64,000 nt of DNA from Spongiibacter marinus. Lineage in GTDB: Bacteria; Pseudomonadota; Gammaproteobacteria; Pseudomonadales; Spongiibacteraceae. The translations under genes and the position numbers were made by a program. The notes under the pieces were generated by a model that ran no database searches, was not told the DNA's origin, and was given only the letters and a program-made list of their open reading frames with translations. This document shows, piece after piece, positions 50,802-60,326 of the stretch; within the stretch, counting starts at the first letter, position 1, and the number at the start of each line of letters is the position of its first letter. The DNA lies in assembly GCF_016906995.1 (NCBI RefSeq), contig NZ_JAFBBD010000008.1, positions 62,001 through 126,000 of the forward strand, written 5' to 3'.

Positions 50802-52932
50802 TGTGCGTGAAGTGGGCGAGTGCCGCCATCCACACTTAATGTCTGAGGGTGATATCGCCGGTATGCGGCTGCGCAACCGCACCATATTAGCCGCAATGGG
50901 CACCGAGTATATTCTGGAAGATGGCAGCCTCGGTGACCGAGCGATGGACTACTACGAAGCGCGGGCTGCAGGCGGCGCGGGTATGATCGTGCTGGAAACC
51001 AGCTCGGTGGCGTGGCCGTTGGGAATGTCGATGCCGCGCATGTTGGGCCTGTCTTCAGATGAGTTTCTACCGGGCTTGCGCGCCCTCGCTGAGCGGGTTC
51101 ACCGTCATGACTGCCGCATTGCCGCGCAGCTAAATCACAGCGGAAAAGTCTCTGCTTACGATGTGGTCGAAGGGCGGCAAATACTGGTGCCGTCTATACC
51201 CAAGCCCGCAGCCAACGATATGGGTAACGGTCTGACGATGGCTGAGATGGCCAATTTTGTTCGTGCTGCGGGGCCTGATGGCAAGGGCCCGCGTTTCAAA
51301 GAAATGGACCAGGCGGACATCGATTGGGTAATCGAATGTTTCGCGTCTGCCGCTACGCGTGTTGCTAAGGCGGGTTTTGATGCGGTGGAAATTCACGCCG
51401 GCCACGGCTACTTGCTGTCGTCTTTCTTATCACCCTATGCCAACCGCCGAGAGGATGAATACGGCGGTGAGCTAGCCAACCGAGCGCGTTTGCTGCTGCA
51501 GGTGGTGGACGCGATCAAGCTTGCTGTGGGGGATGATTTTCCCATTATGGTGCGGCTCGATGCCTGTGAGTATCGCACCGAGGGCGGGATAAAGCTCGAC
51601 GATGCCGTGCAGGTGTCGCAGTGGTTGGACAAAGCCGGGTGCCACGCAATAAATGTGAGTGCGTATTCAAACAATAGCGCCATTGGCTTTACCGAGGGCC
51701 CGCTGGTTCACCAGCCCGGTGGCTATATCGATTTTGCCAAGGCGATTCGCTCGGCGGTCACCATTCCCGTTATTGCGGTGGGTCGCATAGAGCCAGATGT
51801 TGCGGAGCGGCACATTGCCCAAGGCGATTTTGATTTTTTGGCTATGGGACGCAAATTGCTTGCCGACCCAGAGCTGCCCAATAAACTGCGCGACGGCCGT
51901 CAGCAGGATATTCGCCCCTGTATTTACTGCTACGTTTGCGTCAGTCAGATTTTTATCAACAAGGCGCTGTGCTGCGCAGTAAACCCCGCGACGGGTGACG
52001 AGGCGAGCCTGATGCGCAGCGTGCCGGCGTCTCAGCCGAGGAGCATATTGGTTGTCGGCGGCGGCCCCGCAGGAATGGAGGCCGCGCGGGTACTGGCCGA
52101 GCGCGGTCATACGGTGACCCTGTGGGAGAAAGACGACCAGCTCGGCGGCACCTTGCGCGTGGCGGCGCTCGCCTATGAGCCCAATGGCAAACTCATCGAT
52201 TATCTTGCGCGGGGGCTTGAGGCCTCTGCTGCTCAGGTGGTGCTGAATAAAATGGCAAGTGCTGACGATATTCGAGCGGCGCGCCCGGATTCCGTTGTGC
52301 TCGCGGTGGGCGCACGTCGCCAGGCACCGCCGCTGCAAGGTAAGGAGCTACCACACGTTTTGGATGGTGAGGCGCTACGCGATATGTTGTTTGCAGGGGA
52401 TGCCCACGGCAAGCTGACGCTTGTGCAGCGGTTGATGCTGCGGTTGATGCACGCGTTTCGCCTGAACCGCAATATTGAACGGATGCGCCGTCTCAGCCGC
52501 TTGTATATGCCCATTGGCCGCCGCGTGGTGATCATTGGCGGCGGTCTGGTTGGTGTGGAAGTGGCGGAACTGCTGGTAGAGCGTGGCCGGGATGTCACCG
52601 TGCTTGAGCCCAGCAGGGACTTTGGCTCTGAGCTCAGCATAGTGCGCCGCTGGCGGGTGTTGCACGGCCTGTCTGAGCACGGCGTGCGTTTGTTGGCGCA
52701 TGCCACGGTGAGTGCCATCACGCCCAGTGAGGTGGTGTTTGAGCAGGAAGGTGAGAGCCAGTGCGTCGCTGCCGACACCGTCATTATTGCTCAGGGCGCA
52801 GACGCGAACACCGCACTTGAAGAAGCGCTGCGTGCAAGCGGGCTGGATGTGCACAATATTGGCGACAGCGCGCAGATCGGCTACATCGAAGGCGCGGTGC
52901 GCAGTGCACGTGAGTTGGCGGTTTCTCTGTGA
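50794..52932 (+). CDS. FadH/BaiCD-like NADH:flavin oxidoreductase with 4Fe-4S cluster
   Basis: This 712-residue enzyme has three parts: an OYE-type TIM barrel (residues 1-370; substrate histidines in HAGHGY at 201-204), a 4Fe-4S motif with Cys376, Cys379 and Cys382 plus a cysteine at 393/394 (one residue shorter than the FadH spacing), and FAD/NAD domains (VVGGGPAGMEA near 424; IIGGGLVGVEVA near 580). Members include 2,4-dienoyl-CoA reductase and the bile-acid enzymes BaiCD and BaiH that act on the 4-ene of steroid CoA thioesters. Given the surrounding genes, a steroid 4-ene or dienone is a likely substrate. It could also be a plain dienoyl-CoA reductase. Confidence 0.8.
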   Translation: MIDVREVGECRHPHLMSEGDIAGMRLRNRTILAAMGTEYILEDGSLGDRAMDYYEARAAGGAGMIVLETSSVAWPLGMSMPRMLGLSSDEFLPGLRALAERVHRHDCRIAAQLNHSGKVSAYDVVEGRQILVPSIPKPAANDMGNGLTMAEMANFVRAAGPDGKGPRFKEMDQADIDWVIECFASAATRVAKAGFDAVEIHAGHGYLLSSFLSPYANRREDEYGGELANRARLLLQVVDAIKLAVGDDFPIMVRLDACEYRTEGGIKLDDAVQVSQWLDKAGCHAINVSAYSNNSAIGFTEGPLVHQPGGYIDFAKAIRSAVTIPVIAVGRIEPDVAERHIAQGDFDFLAMGRKLLADPELPNKLRDGRQQDIRPCIYCYVCVSQIFINKALCCAVNPATGDEASLMRSVPASQPRSILVVGGGPAGMEAARVLAERGHTVTLWEKDDQLGGTLRVAALAYEPNGKLIDYLARGLEASAAQVVLNKMASADDIRAARPDSVVLAVGARRQAPPLQGKELPHVLDGEALRDMLFAGDAHGKLTLVQRLMLRLMHAFRLNRNIERMRRLSRLYMPIGRRVVIIGGGLVGVEVAELLVERGRDVTVLEPSRDFGSELSIVRRWRVLHGLSEHGVRLLAHATVSAITPSEVVFEQEGESQCVAADTVIIAQGADANTALEEALRASGLDVHNIGDSAQIGYIEGAVRSARELAVSL

Positions 52933-52983
52933 GTGAACTATTGCTAGTTGATCGAGATTAGGTCGGCATAAGGAGAAGCGCTG

Positions 52984-54711
52984 ATGCGTTTAGTGATAAA
53001 GAGCTTGTCGTTGCTGCTGGGTTTACTCGCCTTACTGGCGGCGGCATTGTGGTTCAGTTGGCGGGGGCCGCAACCACCATTACCGAGCCAGCAAGCGTTC
53101 GTTAACGGCCACATTCTCACGATGGATGCGGAAAATCGCATTGCCGAAGCGTTGCTGCTTAACGGCGAGCGCATTGAGGCCGTAGGGAGCAACGCGGAAA
53201 TCCGCGCGTTGATCAATGACGATGTCACCGTTCACGACTTGCAGGGCCGAACCTTGCTTCCCGGCTTTATTGACGCCCACGGACATTTTCCTGGCACCGG
53301 ACTGTCCGCGCGGGGTGTCGATTTAAGCAGCCCGCCAATCGGCCACGTGAATTCGATTGCCGATATTCAATCGCGGTTGCGCGCCGCGGAGTCGGCCTTG
53401 AAAGAGGGGCAGTGGTTGTTTGGCTTCGGCTACGATGATTCGCTGTTGACCGAAGCGCGCCACCCCACCCGCGACGAATTAGATGCTGTGTCAACGCAGC
53501 GGCCGATCTATCTGATGCACAGCTCCGGTCACTTGGCGGTGACCAATAGTGCCGGGATGGCATTGGCGGGGATTGGTTCAGAGACTCCCGACCCCGAGGG
53601 CGGCGAAATTCAACGCGATGAGAGTGGTCGCGCTACCGGCCTATTGCTAGAGCATGCAACGGATCTGGTTGCGCCGCTGGCGATGGATTTCACCTTGCTG
53701 GATTTTGTCGCCATGGCAGACGTGGCGACCCAACAATACCTGCAAGCGGGTGTCACCACGGTGCAGAGCGGCGGTGTGGATGGTCGAATGTTGCAGGGAC
53801 TTTATGGTTTGTCGATGCTGAACCGCGTTCCCCAGCGTGTGATTGCCTGGCCGATGGGGCAGCAGGTGGGTGATCAGCTGTTGTCGGGTGAATTAAACCT
53901 ACAGCGTTTTCAGTCAAATAAATTCGCGACACCGGCAGTTAAGTTAGTGGCGGATGGCTCTATTCAGGGCTACACCGCATATCTGGCAATGCCGTATCAC
54001 CGTCATAGCGATGCCGATTTTGTTGGCTTCGCCCGTTATACCCAGCAGCAGCTCGACGACGATGTGGCTGCGTATCACTGCCGCGGTTATCAATTGGCCA
54101 TCCACGGCAATGGCGATGCGGCTATCGATATGCTGTTGGACGCCTTCGAGCGTGCCCAGCAGAAATGCCCAAACGCCGACCCCAGAGCCATCGTGGTTCA
54201 CGCGCAAACAGCGAGGCCCGACCAGTTAGACCGGATGAAGTCATTGGGAATGACGCCGAGTTTCTTTGTGGCGCATACCTTCTTCTGGGGCGACCGGCAC
54301 CGTGATCAATTTCTTGGGCCAGCGCGCGCCGCCGCGATCAGCCCACTGAAAAACGCCTTGGATCGCGAGCTGCGATTCACCACCCACTTAGACTCCCCCG
54401 TAGTGCCAATGGATATTGGCCGCCTGTTGTGGTCAGCCGTTACACGGGAAACCCGCAGCGGCAAGGTGTTGGGTGACGATCAGCGAGTCTCCATTATGCA
54501 GGCTCTGCGCTCGGTAACGATCGATGCCGCATGGCAGAGCTTCCAAGAAGAACAACTGGGCTCATTGGAGCCCGGCAAACTGGCCGACATGGTGTTGCTT
54601 GATCGCGACCCTCTGCGAGGCCCTGAGCAATTACTCAATTTCAATGTGGACCAGTTGTGGATTGGTGGGCGCTGTTATTACCAGCGCGATCAGCAGCAGT
54701 GCCTGCGTTGA
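52984..54711 (+). CDS. YtcJ-like amidohydrolase with N-terminal membrane anchor
   Basis: The 575-residue protein has an N-terminal membrane anchor or signal segment (about residues 7-25), then the amidohydrolase fold (FVNGHILTMDAENRIAEAL). Metal ligands appear in DAHGHF near residue 98, IHGNGDAAID near 374 and HAQTARPDQ near 400. The C-terminus has LEPGKLADMVLLDRDP. Periplasmic location is suggested. It may hydrolyse an amide of the growth substrate; cleavage of conjugated bile acid would fit, but that is inference and this family is not the known bile-salt hydrolase. AAGGAGA precedes the ATG. Confidence 0.82.
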   Translation: MRLVIKSLSLLLGLLALLAAALWFSWRGPQPPLPSQQAFVNGHILTMDAENRIAEALLLNGERIEAVGSNAEIRALINDDVTVHDLQGRTLLPGFIDAHGHFPGTGLSARGVDLSSPPIGHVNSIADIQSRLRAAESALKEGQWLFGFGYDDSLLTEARHPTRDELDAVSTQRPIYLMHSSGHLAVTNSAGMALAGIGSETPDPEGGEIQRDESGRATGLLLEHATDLVAPLAMDFTLLDFVAMADVATQQYLQAGVTTVQSGGVDGRMLQGLYGLSMLNRVPQRVIAWPMGQQVGDQLLSGELNLQRFQSNKFATPAVKLVADGSIQGYTAYLAMPYHRHSDADFVGFARYTQQQLDDDVAAYHCRGYQLAIHGNGDAAIDMLLDAFERAQQKCPNADPRAIVVHAQTARPDQLDRMKSLGMTPSFFVAHTFFWGDRHRDQFLGPARAAAISPLKNALDRELRFTTHLDSPVVPMDIGRLLWSAVTRETRSGKVLGDDQRVSIMQALRSVTIDAAWQSFQEEQLGSLEPGKLADMVLLDRDPLRGPEQLLNFNVDQLWIGGRCYYQRDQQQCLR

Positions 54712-54738
54712 AATATCGATTTATTTAAGGAGAGAGAC

Positions 54739-55524
54739 ATGGCGGATAGACTGCACAACAAGGTGGCGATTATCACTGGCGGCGGGCAGGGCATTGGTGC
54801 CGCGACGGCGCTGCGCTTTGCCGAGGAAGGCGCGAAGGTGGTGATTTGCAGCCGCCGCCTGGAGCCGCTGGAAGTCGTTGCCCAGCAAATTCGTGAGGCC
54901 GGTGGTGAGTGCCTGCCCTTGTCGGTGGATGTGAGTGATGAAGAGGCTGTAAAGCGGTTGGTGGCAGATACACTCGCGCAGTTCGGCCGCATCGATATTG
55001 TGGTGAATAATGCGGTACTGATGGTGCCCGGTATGTTGGCAAATCACAGCACTAGGGCCTGGCATCAAAACTTTCAGGTTTCCCTGGATGGCGCGATGTT
55101 TCTGATGCGCGAGGCTTACAGCGAGCTCAAGAAACACCGCGGGGCCGTGGTCAATGTGTCGTCGGTATGCGGTTTGGCGGGCTCGGTGGCTACGGCTGGT
55201 TACAGCGCGGCCAAGGCGGGCGTTATTGCCCTGAGTAAGAGCGCATCGATTGAATGGGCGCCTGCGATCCGCGTCAACACGGTGGTACCGGGCGCGTTTC
55301 TCACACCGGCCTTGGAAACGGTGAACCCTGACGAAGAGACTCAGCGCGCCACGGGGAAAACGATTCCACTGGGCCGCATTGGCGACCCGCGTGAATGTGC
55401 CAACGCGATTTTATTTCTCGCCAGTGACGAGGCGTCCTACATAACCGGGGCCGTGTTGAATGTCGACGGCGGGCGCATGGCAGAACTGAATACCGGTAGC
55501 GCGCGCTGGGAGGACAAGGCGTGA
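54739..55524 (+). CDS. SDR-family oxidoreductase
   Basis: The 261-residue SDR has TGGGQGIGAATA near residue 14, VNNAVLM near 90, a YSAAKAG active site and C-terminal ITGAVLNVDGGRM. It resembles BaiA/FabG-type dehydrogenases. The stop overlaps the GTG of the BaiE-like gene (GTGA), so the two are coupled and probably act in sequence on one substrate. Confidence 0.84.
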   Translation: MADRLHNKVAIITGGGQGIGAATALRFAEEGAKVVICSRRLEPLEVVAQQIREAGGECLPLSVDVSDEEAVKRLVADTLAQFGRIDIVVNNAVLMVPGMLANHSTRAWHQNFQVSLDGAMFLMREAYSELKKHRGAVVNVSSVCGLAGSVATAGYSAAKAGVIALSKSASIEWAPAIRVNTVVPGAFLTPALETVNPDEETQRATGKTIPLGRIGDPRECANAILFLASDEASYITGAVLNVDGGRMAELNTGSARWEDKA

Positions 55525-56141
55525 CACACTCTCTGGAACAACGTATTGACCGCCTTGAGTCGCTGGATGAGATTCGCCAGCTGGTGGCGAAGTATGCCCT
55601 ATCGCTGGATATGCGCGACCTGGACGCCCATGTGAATCTATTTGCTGAGGATATTCGTGTGAGCCGCGAGCACAGCGGTCGCGCGCATTTGAAGGCGTGG
55701 GTTGATGATACCCTACGTTTGCAGTTTACCGGCACGTCTCACCATACCGGCAACCACATTATCGAGTTCAGTGACCCCGACCATGCCCACGGCGTGCTGT
55801 ATTCCAAGAACGAGCACGAATGCGGCGGTGAGTGGGTAATTATGCAAATGCTCTACTGGGACGATTACGAGCGCAAAGACGGCCGCTGGTTTTTCCGTCG
55901 CCGCTTGCCGTGCTACTGGTATGCCACAGATCTGAATAAACCACCGATTGGGGATATGAAAATGCGTTGGCCCGGCCGCGAACCCTATGAAGGGGCGTTC
56001 CATGAGCTCTTTCCCAGCTGGAAGGAGTTTTGGCTAAACCGCCCTGAGGGTCTGGCCGAAGTGGCCGAGCCTGCGCCGGTAAATGAGTTTTTAAATCGCA
56101 TGCGGCGCGGCGCGCCTGCACCGAAAATTCGGGTGAGATGA
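55521..56141 (+). CDS. NTF2-fold protein, BaiE/Hsh2-like dehydratase
   Basis: The protein has 206 residues. The N-terminal 140 are a SnoaL/NTF2-like alpha-beta barrel: YALSLDMRDLDAHVNLFAED near residue 25, HHTGNHIIEF near 74, then QMLYWDDYERKDGRWFFRRR. Tyr25, Asp30 and His79 lie at spacings close to the catalytic Tyr30/Asp35/His83 set of the bile-acid 7-alpha-dehydratase BaiE, as recalled. The C-terminal 60 residues are an added tail absent from short NTF2 proteins. The start is a GTG overlapping the upstream stop. It is followed by an OYE gene with a four-base overlap. A steroid dehydratase role is likely but not proven; other SnoaL functions are possible. Confidence 0.65.
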   Translation: MTHSLEQRIDRLESLDEIRQLVAKYALSLDMRDLDAHVNLFAEDIRVSREHSGRAHLKAWVDDTLRLQFTGTSHHTGNHIIEFSDPDHAHGVLYSKNEHECGGEWVIMQMLYWDDYERKDGRWFFRRRLPCYWYATDLNKPPIGDMKMRWPGREPYEGAFHELFPSWKEFWLNRPEGLAEVAEPAPVNEFLNRMRRGAPAPKIRVR

Positions 56142-57205
56142 TGAAGTTATTAAGCGAGGTGCAACTGGGCGGTTTAGCGCTCAGCAACCGTGTTGTGATG
56201 GCGCCCATGACGCGCTCGCGCGCCGATGAGCGTGGTGACATGCCCAATGACCTGATGCGCGAATACTACCGCCAACGCGCCACAGCGGGTTTGATTATCA
56301 CCGAGGGTACCCACCCCAGTGCCGAGGGTAAGGGCTACTGCCGAACCCCGGGAATATACACTGACGCGCAGCAGGCCGCGTGGGCCGAAATTTGTGAGGC
56401 GGTGCACGGCGAGGGCGGTAAAATTGTTCTGCAATTAATGCACTGTGGTCGCGTGGCTCACCCGGACAATAAAGCACCGGGTGTGCGTACCGTGGCGCCG
56501 TCGGCCATTGCCGCAAAAGGGCAGATATATACCGAGCAAGGTATGCAGGATTTCCCTCTGCCCGAGGAGATGAGTCGCGCGGATATCCGGCGTACGATTA
56601 ACGATTATGCGTCGGCGACACGGCGCGCCTATGCGGCAGGTTTTGACGGTGTGGAGCTGCATTGCACCAGCGGTTATCTGCCCGCGCAGTTTCTCTCCAC
56701 AGGCACCAATCAGCGTGACGATGACTACGGTGGCACCTTGGCTAATCGTTTGCGGTTTGTACTGGAAGTGCTCGAAGCGATGGCGGAGGTCGGCGGAGCA
56801 TCAAGGGTTGGCATGCGAATCTGTCCGGGGAACCCCTTTAACGACTTACACGACGAGGATTACCAGCAGACGTTTGCGGCGCTGTTAAAAGCGGTGGACG
56901 CGATCGGTCTGGCCTACCTGCATGTGATTCGCATGCCCAAGATTGGCGATCACATTGCGTTGGCCAAAGAGAATTTCTCCGGTCCATTGATCGTTAACGA
57001 CAGCTATACCGCTGACGAAGCCGAGGGTGCCTTGTGTGGCGATTCGCAGATCGCAGCGGTATCGTTTGGTCGGGCATTTATTGCCAACCCTGATTTACCG
57101 CGGTGTTTTGCGATGGGAGGGACGTTGGCCAATATTGACCCTAAAACGCTATATACGCCGGGGCCCGCAGGTTATATCGATTACCCAAATCGGATAACGG
57201 AATAG
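56138..57205 (+). CDS. OYE-family ene-reductase with altered substrate site
   Basis: This is a 355-residue FMN-dependent ene-reductase. RVVMAPMTRSRA near residue 18, GRVAHPDN near 104 and the NQRDDDYGGTLANRLRF segment are typical. In classical members the substrate anion is held by His and His/Asn two residues apart from the GY motif; here the positions are His175, Ser178 and Tyr180, so the second ligand is serine. This could widen or change substrate choice. Start at 56138 (ATGATG) overlaps the previous stop. It is the last gene before a bidirectional terminator. Confidence 0.85.
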   Translation: MMKLLSEVQLGGLALSNRVVMAPMTRSRADERGDMPNDLMREYYRQRATAGLIITEGTHPSAEGKGYCRTPGIYTDAQQAAWAEICEAVHGEGGKIVLQLMHCGRVAHPDNKAPGVRTVAPSAIAAKGQIYTEQGMQDFPLPEEMSRADIRRTINDYASATRRAYAAGFDGVELHCTSGYLPAQFLSTGTNQRDDDYGGTLANRLRFVLEVLEAMAEVGGASRVGMRICPGNPFNDLHDEDYQQTFAALLKAVDAIGLAYLHVIRMPKIGDHIALAKENFSGPLIVNDSYTADEAEGALCGDSQIAAVSFGRAFIANPDLPRCFAMGGTLANIDPKTLYTPGPAGYIDYPNRITE

Positions 57206-57220
57206 GTTTTTATCGGCATA

Positions 57221-57249
57221 AAAAGGGCTGCGCGAGAGCAGCCCTTTTT
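57221..57249. terminator. Bidirectional intrinsic terminator
   Basis: AAAAGGGCTGC (57221-57231) pairs perfectly with GCAGCCCTTTT (57238-57248). It has A and T tracts on both sides, serving the steroid operon and the convergent porin gene. Confidence 0.92.
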
Positions 57250-57263
57250 CGTTGCGCTAGCGT

Positions 57264-58042
57264 TTAGAAACGCACTGCAGCGCCGAACATAATGCCGTCG
57301 GCGTCAACGTCACCGCCTTGGTCAAAGTACGCAGCCATCAGCTCGACATTTGGCTGGGGGAAGTAGCTTACGTCCAGAGACACGGTGTCAGTGTTGTAGT
57401 CACCCACTTCCGTCAGGTCGGCTGACAGGCCAACACCGAGGTCTTTGTTGAAGTAGTAAGTTGCACCCAGTTCGATCATGTGACCGCTGTCATCGTCAGT
57501 GTCGACGTAAGACAGTGCCGCGTCATAGGCCAGTGTTGCGCCCTGAGTCAGAGGGTTTACACCGTGAACGGCGACATTGAGCTGGTCGATATCTTCGCCG
57601 TCATCGTCAGTAGTTTGGTAGCTAACAACGATGTCGGTGTTGTCATTCAGGTAGGTACCCACACCCACGCCGAATGTATCAGATTCGTCGTCACCGGCTT
57701 CAGACTCTTCGTAGGCCGCTTCAATAATCAGGTTGGTATCTGTAACGACACGAACATCAAAGTCGAAGCTGTCTACGTCGTCGGCACCTGCGACATCAGG
57801 CTCCAGGCTGTTGTAGCCAAAACCAACAGATGAACTCTTATCCAGGAACGCGGCTTCAGCGTGAGGACCTTTGCTAGTGTCTACAGATTCGAAGTTGTAG
57901 CGGCCGGCAACACCCATTACATCGTAGTCAACGGCATCACCCACTTCACCCTGACCGTAGAAAGCGCCCGCTTCCATTTGGTAATCAGCGCTCGCTGCGG
58001 CAGCAGCAGTTGAAATGGCGATAGCCAGAGCGTTTTTTTCAT
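57264..58042 (-). CDS. Porin-like outer-membrane protein with frameshift in signal peptide
   Basis: The main frame (57264 to about 57990) encodes a beta-barrel-like protein of about 240 residues with alternating strands (GAFYGQGEVGDAVDY, YQTTDDDGEDIDQLN) and a C-terminal phenylalanine (MFGAAVRF). The start (MKK...) at 58042 is in another frame. The signal peptide reads correctly (ALAIAISTAAAAASA) only if the A7 tract at 58033-58039 had eight A. So the gene is either phase variable, a sequencing error at the homopolymer, or a recent pseudogene. The intact barrel suggests the first two. GGGGAAAGAC lies before the start. Confidence 0.75.
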
Positions 58043-58248
58043 GTCTTTCCCCGTTTTGGTTTTACTGTCGGCACCAGTTTGGCCCGTTACATTTCTTGTT
58101 GTGTTTATACTGATCAAAGATGAACGCCTTGTTACGGTGCATTACCTGCACGCTATTAGTGCGTCCGAGACTGAGCTTACCACTGTTTTATAGCAGTGCA
58201 ACAGTCGATGTAAGGGTGAAAGTAAGGCAGATTAAAAATAGCTAGCGA

Positions 58249-58899
58249 CTATTTCAGGCGTTGGCCATAGTGAGAAAAAGCGTTCGTGACCTCAGCCATT
58301 TGTTGGTCGCTCAACAGCACGGGCTCACCGCTTTGCAGGCACAGTAAATAGCTTGCTGCTAATGCCTCGACTTCTTTGGCGAGGGCAAGGGCGCGAGTGG
58401 CATCGTCAGCGATACAGATCTGCCCGTGGTTGGCCATCAGGCAAGCGTGGCGATGCTCCAGCGTTTGGCAAACCGCTGTCGACAATGCTTCGCTGCCAAA
58501 CAAGGCGTAGTCGCAACAAGGAATATCGTCGCCGCCAGCAACACTGACCATGTAGTGGAAGGCGGGAATCGGGCGGCGCATGCAGGCCAGCGCGGTAGCG
58601 TGGGTGGAGTGGCAGTGCACGACAGCGTTGATATGCGGGTGGCTGCGATACAGGGCCTGGTGCATTTGCCATTCGCTGGAAGGGCGGGGCTGATCGTCCG
58701 GCCAGTCGACAAGGCTGGTGGTTTGTTCGGCAACAAAAACGATGTCGTTGTCAGTGGCCTTACCGGCAACGGCGCCGCTGGCACTGATTACCATCCCATC
58801 GTCGACCCGCACAGAGATATTGCCCGATGCTCCTGGGCTCAGGCCCGCCGCACCCATTTCATGGAGCGCATCTAACAGGGCGCGGTGGCCGGCAATCAC
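58249..58899 (-). CDS. Class II aldolase/adducin-domain protein
   Basis: The 216-residue protein has the class II aldolase fold: GNISVRVDDGMVISASG near residue 25, a catalytic acidic residue in SSEWQMHQALY near 75, zinc ligands in VVHCHSTHATAL near 95 and NHGQI near 155. Relatives are L-fuculose-phosphate aldolase and methylthioribulose-1-phosphate dehydratase, and the exact substrate is unknown. It starts with GTG two bases after the htpX stop and so is in an operon with it. Confidence 0.85.
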   Translation of the reverse strand: MIAGHRALLDALHEMGAAGLSPGASGNISVRVDDGMVISASGAVAGKATDNDIVFVAEQTTSLVDWPDDQPRPSSEWQMHQALYRSHPHINAVVHCHSTHATALACMRRPIPAFHYMVSVAGGDDIPCCDYALFGSEALSTAVCQTLEHRHACLMANHGQICIADDATRALALAKEVEALAASYLLCLQSGEPVLLSDQQMAEVTNAFSHYGQRLK

Positions 58900-58901
58900 C
58901 G

Positions 58902-59789
58902 TTAGCTACCGTTGCGAAGCGCTTCAATACGCTTCTCAAGCGGCGGGTGGGAGCTGAACAGGGCGGCAAAGTCTTTTTTAGCGCCCGTGCGGATGCCAAA
59001 CGCGGTAAGTTCGTCGGGCATATCGTTGGGCAAGCCTTGTTGCGCCTGTAGGCGTTGCAGGGCCGCAATCATATCTTGCCTGCCCGCCAGGTGAGCGCCC
59101 GCCGCGTCGGCGCGGAACTCGCGCCAGCGAGAGAACCACATGACGATGGTTGATGCCAGAATACCCAACACCATTTCTGTAATGAAGGTGACCACGTAAA
59201 AGCCGATGCCGTGACCGCGCTCGGTTTTAAATACCACTCGGTCGACGGTGTGACCAATAATCCGCGCAAAGAACATCACAAAAGTGTTTACGACCCCTTG
59301 TATCAGGCTCAGGGTGATCATGTCGCCGTTGGCAACGTGACCGATTTCATGGGCCAGCACAGCGCGAACCTCATTGGGGCGCATTTGTCGCACCAGACCT
59401 TCAGAAACCGCCACCAGCGCGGCATTTTTATTCCAGCCGGTGGCGAACGCATTGGCAGCCGGAGAGGGGAATATGCCTACCTCTGGCATGTTGATGCCGG
59501 CTTTCTGGGAGAGTTCGGCAACGGTTTCCAGTAGCCAGCGCTCTTCGCTGTTGCGCGGCTGTGTTATTACCTGCGTACGCGTTGAGCGCTTGGCCATCCA
59601 CTTAGAGATGAGCAGTGATACCAGTGAGCCACTCATGCCGAATACCGCGCAGAAGATCAACAGTGCGCGAAGGTCGAGATCGACATTGTTCGACGCCATG
59701 TAGCTGTCGACACCGAGTAAACTCAGCGAAATACTCGCCACGGCCAAAATAGCGATGTTGGTGGCAAGAAAGAGAAAAATGCGCATCAT
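58902..59789 (-). CDS. htpX: Membrane protease HtpX
   Basis: The 295-residue zinc metalloprotease has two N-terminal membrane segments (residues 4-24 and 39-62), the catalytic motif HEIGH at 147-151, further membrane segments near 160-200, and a cytoplasmic tail ([16 protein letters not shown]) characteristic of HtpX. It degrades misfolded membrane proteins. The length matches E. coli HtpX. Heat or envelope-stress control is known for the family but no site was seen. Confidence 0.95.
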   Translation of the reverse strand: MMRIFLFLATNIAILAVASISLSLLGVDSYMASNNVDLDLRALLIFCAVFGMSGSLVSLLISKWMAKRSTRTQVITQPRNSEERWLLETVAELSQKAGINMPEVGIFPSPAANAFATGWNKNAALVAVSEGLVRQMRPNEVRAVLAHEIGHVANGDMITLSLIQGVVNTFVMFFARIIGHTVDRVVFKTERGHGIGFYVVTFITEMVLGILASTIVMWFSRWREFRADAAGAHLAGRQDMIAALQRLQAQQGLPNDMPDELTAFGIRTGAKKDFAALFSSHPPLEKRIEALRNGS

Positions 59790-59873
59790 GGTTGCGTGGA
59801 CCCTCGAATTAAAAACTCTTGGTTTAGATGGGGGGGAGTGCTCTGGGTTTCAAGTATAAGGATGAATTATCGT

Positions 59874-60158
59874 TTAGTTTTCACCCTCTACTATCGCGCT
59901 TTCTGGTGAGTCCACCTCGGTGTCATCGGGAATCGCTGGCCCGGGTTCAACGTCCGGCTGGCGATGCTCATCAAGCGGGCATGCCAGGGCATTGGCGCGC
60001 AGCCAGATATCCTTACTGCTTAATTCAAAGACGGTGTTTATCGCCTCGTCGTGGTGCTCGGTTCGGTAAAGCAGTTTTCGGTCTCGGCCGTCCAGCCACT
60101 GTTGCTGTTTGCCCAGGTAGTGGCCGTGTTGATTTTGAATAACGAAAACGTTGGTCAT
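59874..60158 (-). CDS. Small conserved protein of unknown function
   Basis: The 94-residue product starts at 60158 with GGAACAGG upstream. The N-terminal half (VFVIQNQHGHYLGKQQQWLDGRDRKLLYRTEHHDEAINTVFEL, in short blocks) looks globular, and the acidic C-terminal tail is proline-rich (EPGPAIPDDTEVDSPES). Longer in-frame readings upstream are low-complexity and not credible. It is between htpX and a DnaJ-domain gene, same strand. Its function is unknown. Confidence 0.65.
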   Translation of the reverse strand: MTNVFVIQNQHGHYLGKQQQWLDGRDRKLLYRTEHHDEAINTVFELSSKDIWLRANALACPLDEHRQPDVEPGPAIPDDTEVDSPESAIVEGEN

Positions 60159-60326
60159 GGCCTGTTCCACAGATACAAAGTCGGAGGGCCCCATTTTAGC
60201 GCGGCGGTGGGGTGACTCAAGTGCTGGGGAGCCGCGTCCGCCCGGCTGGGGTTTCCGAGCGTGAGTGATTGTGTAGCCGCTACGAGCAAGAGCGAGCCCG
60301 CGTCGCACAATTCGGTAGCGTTTTCC

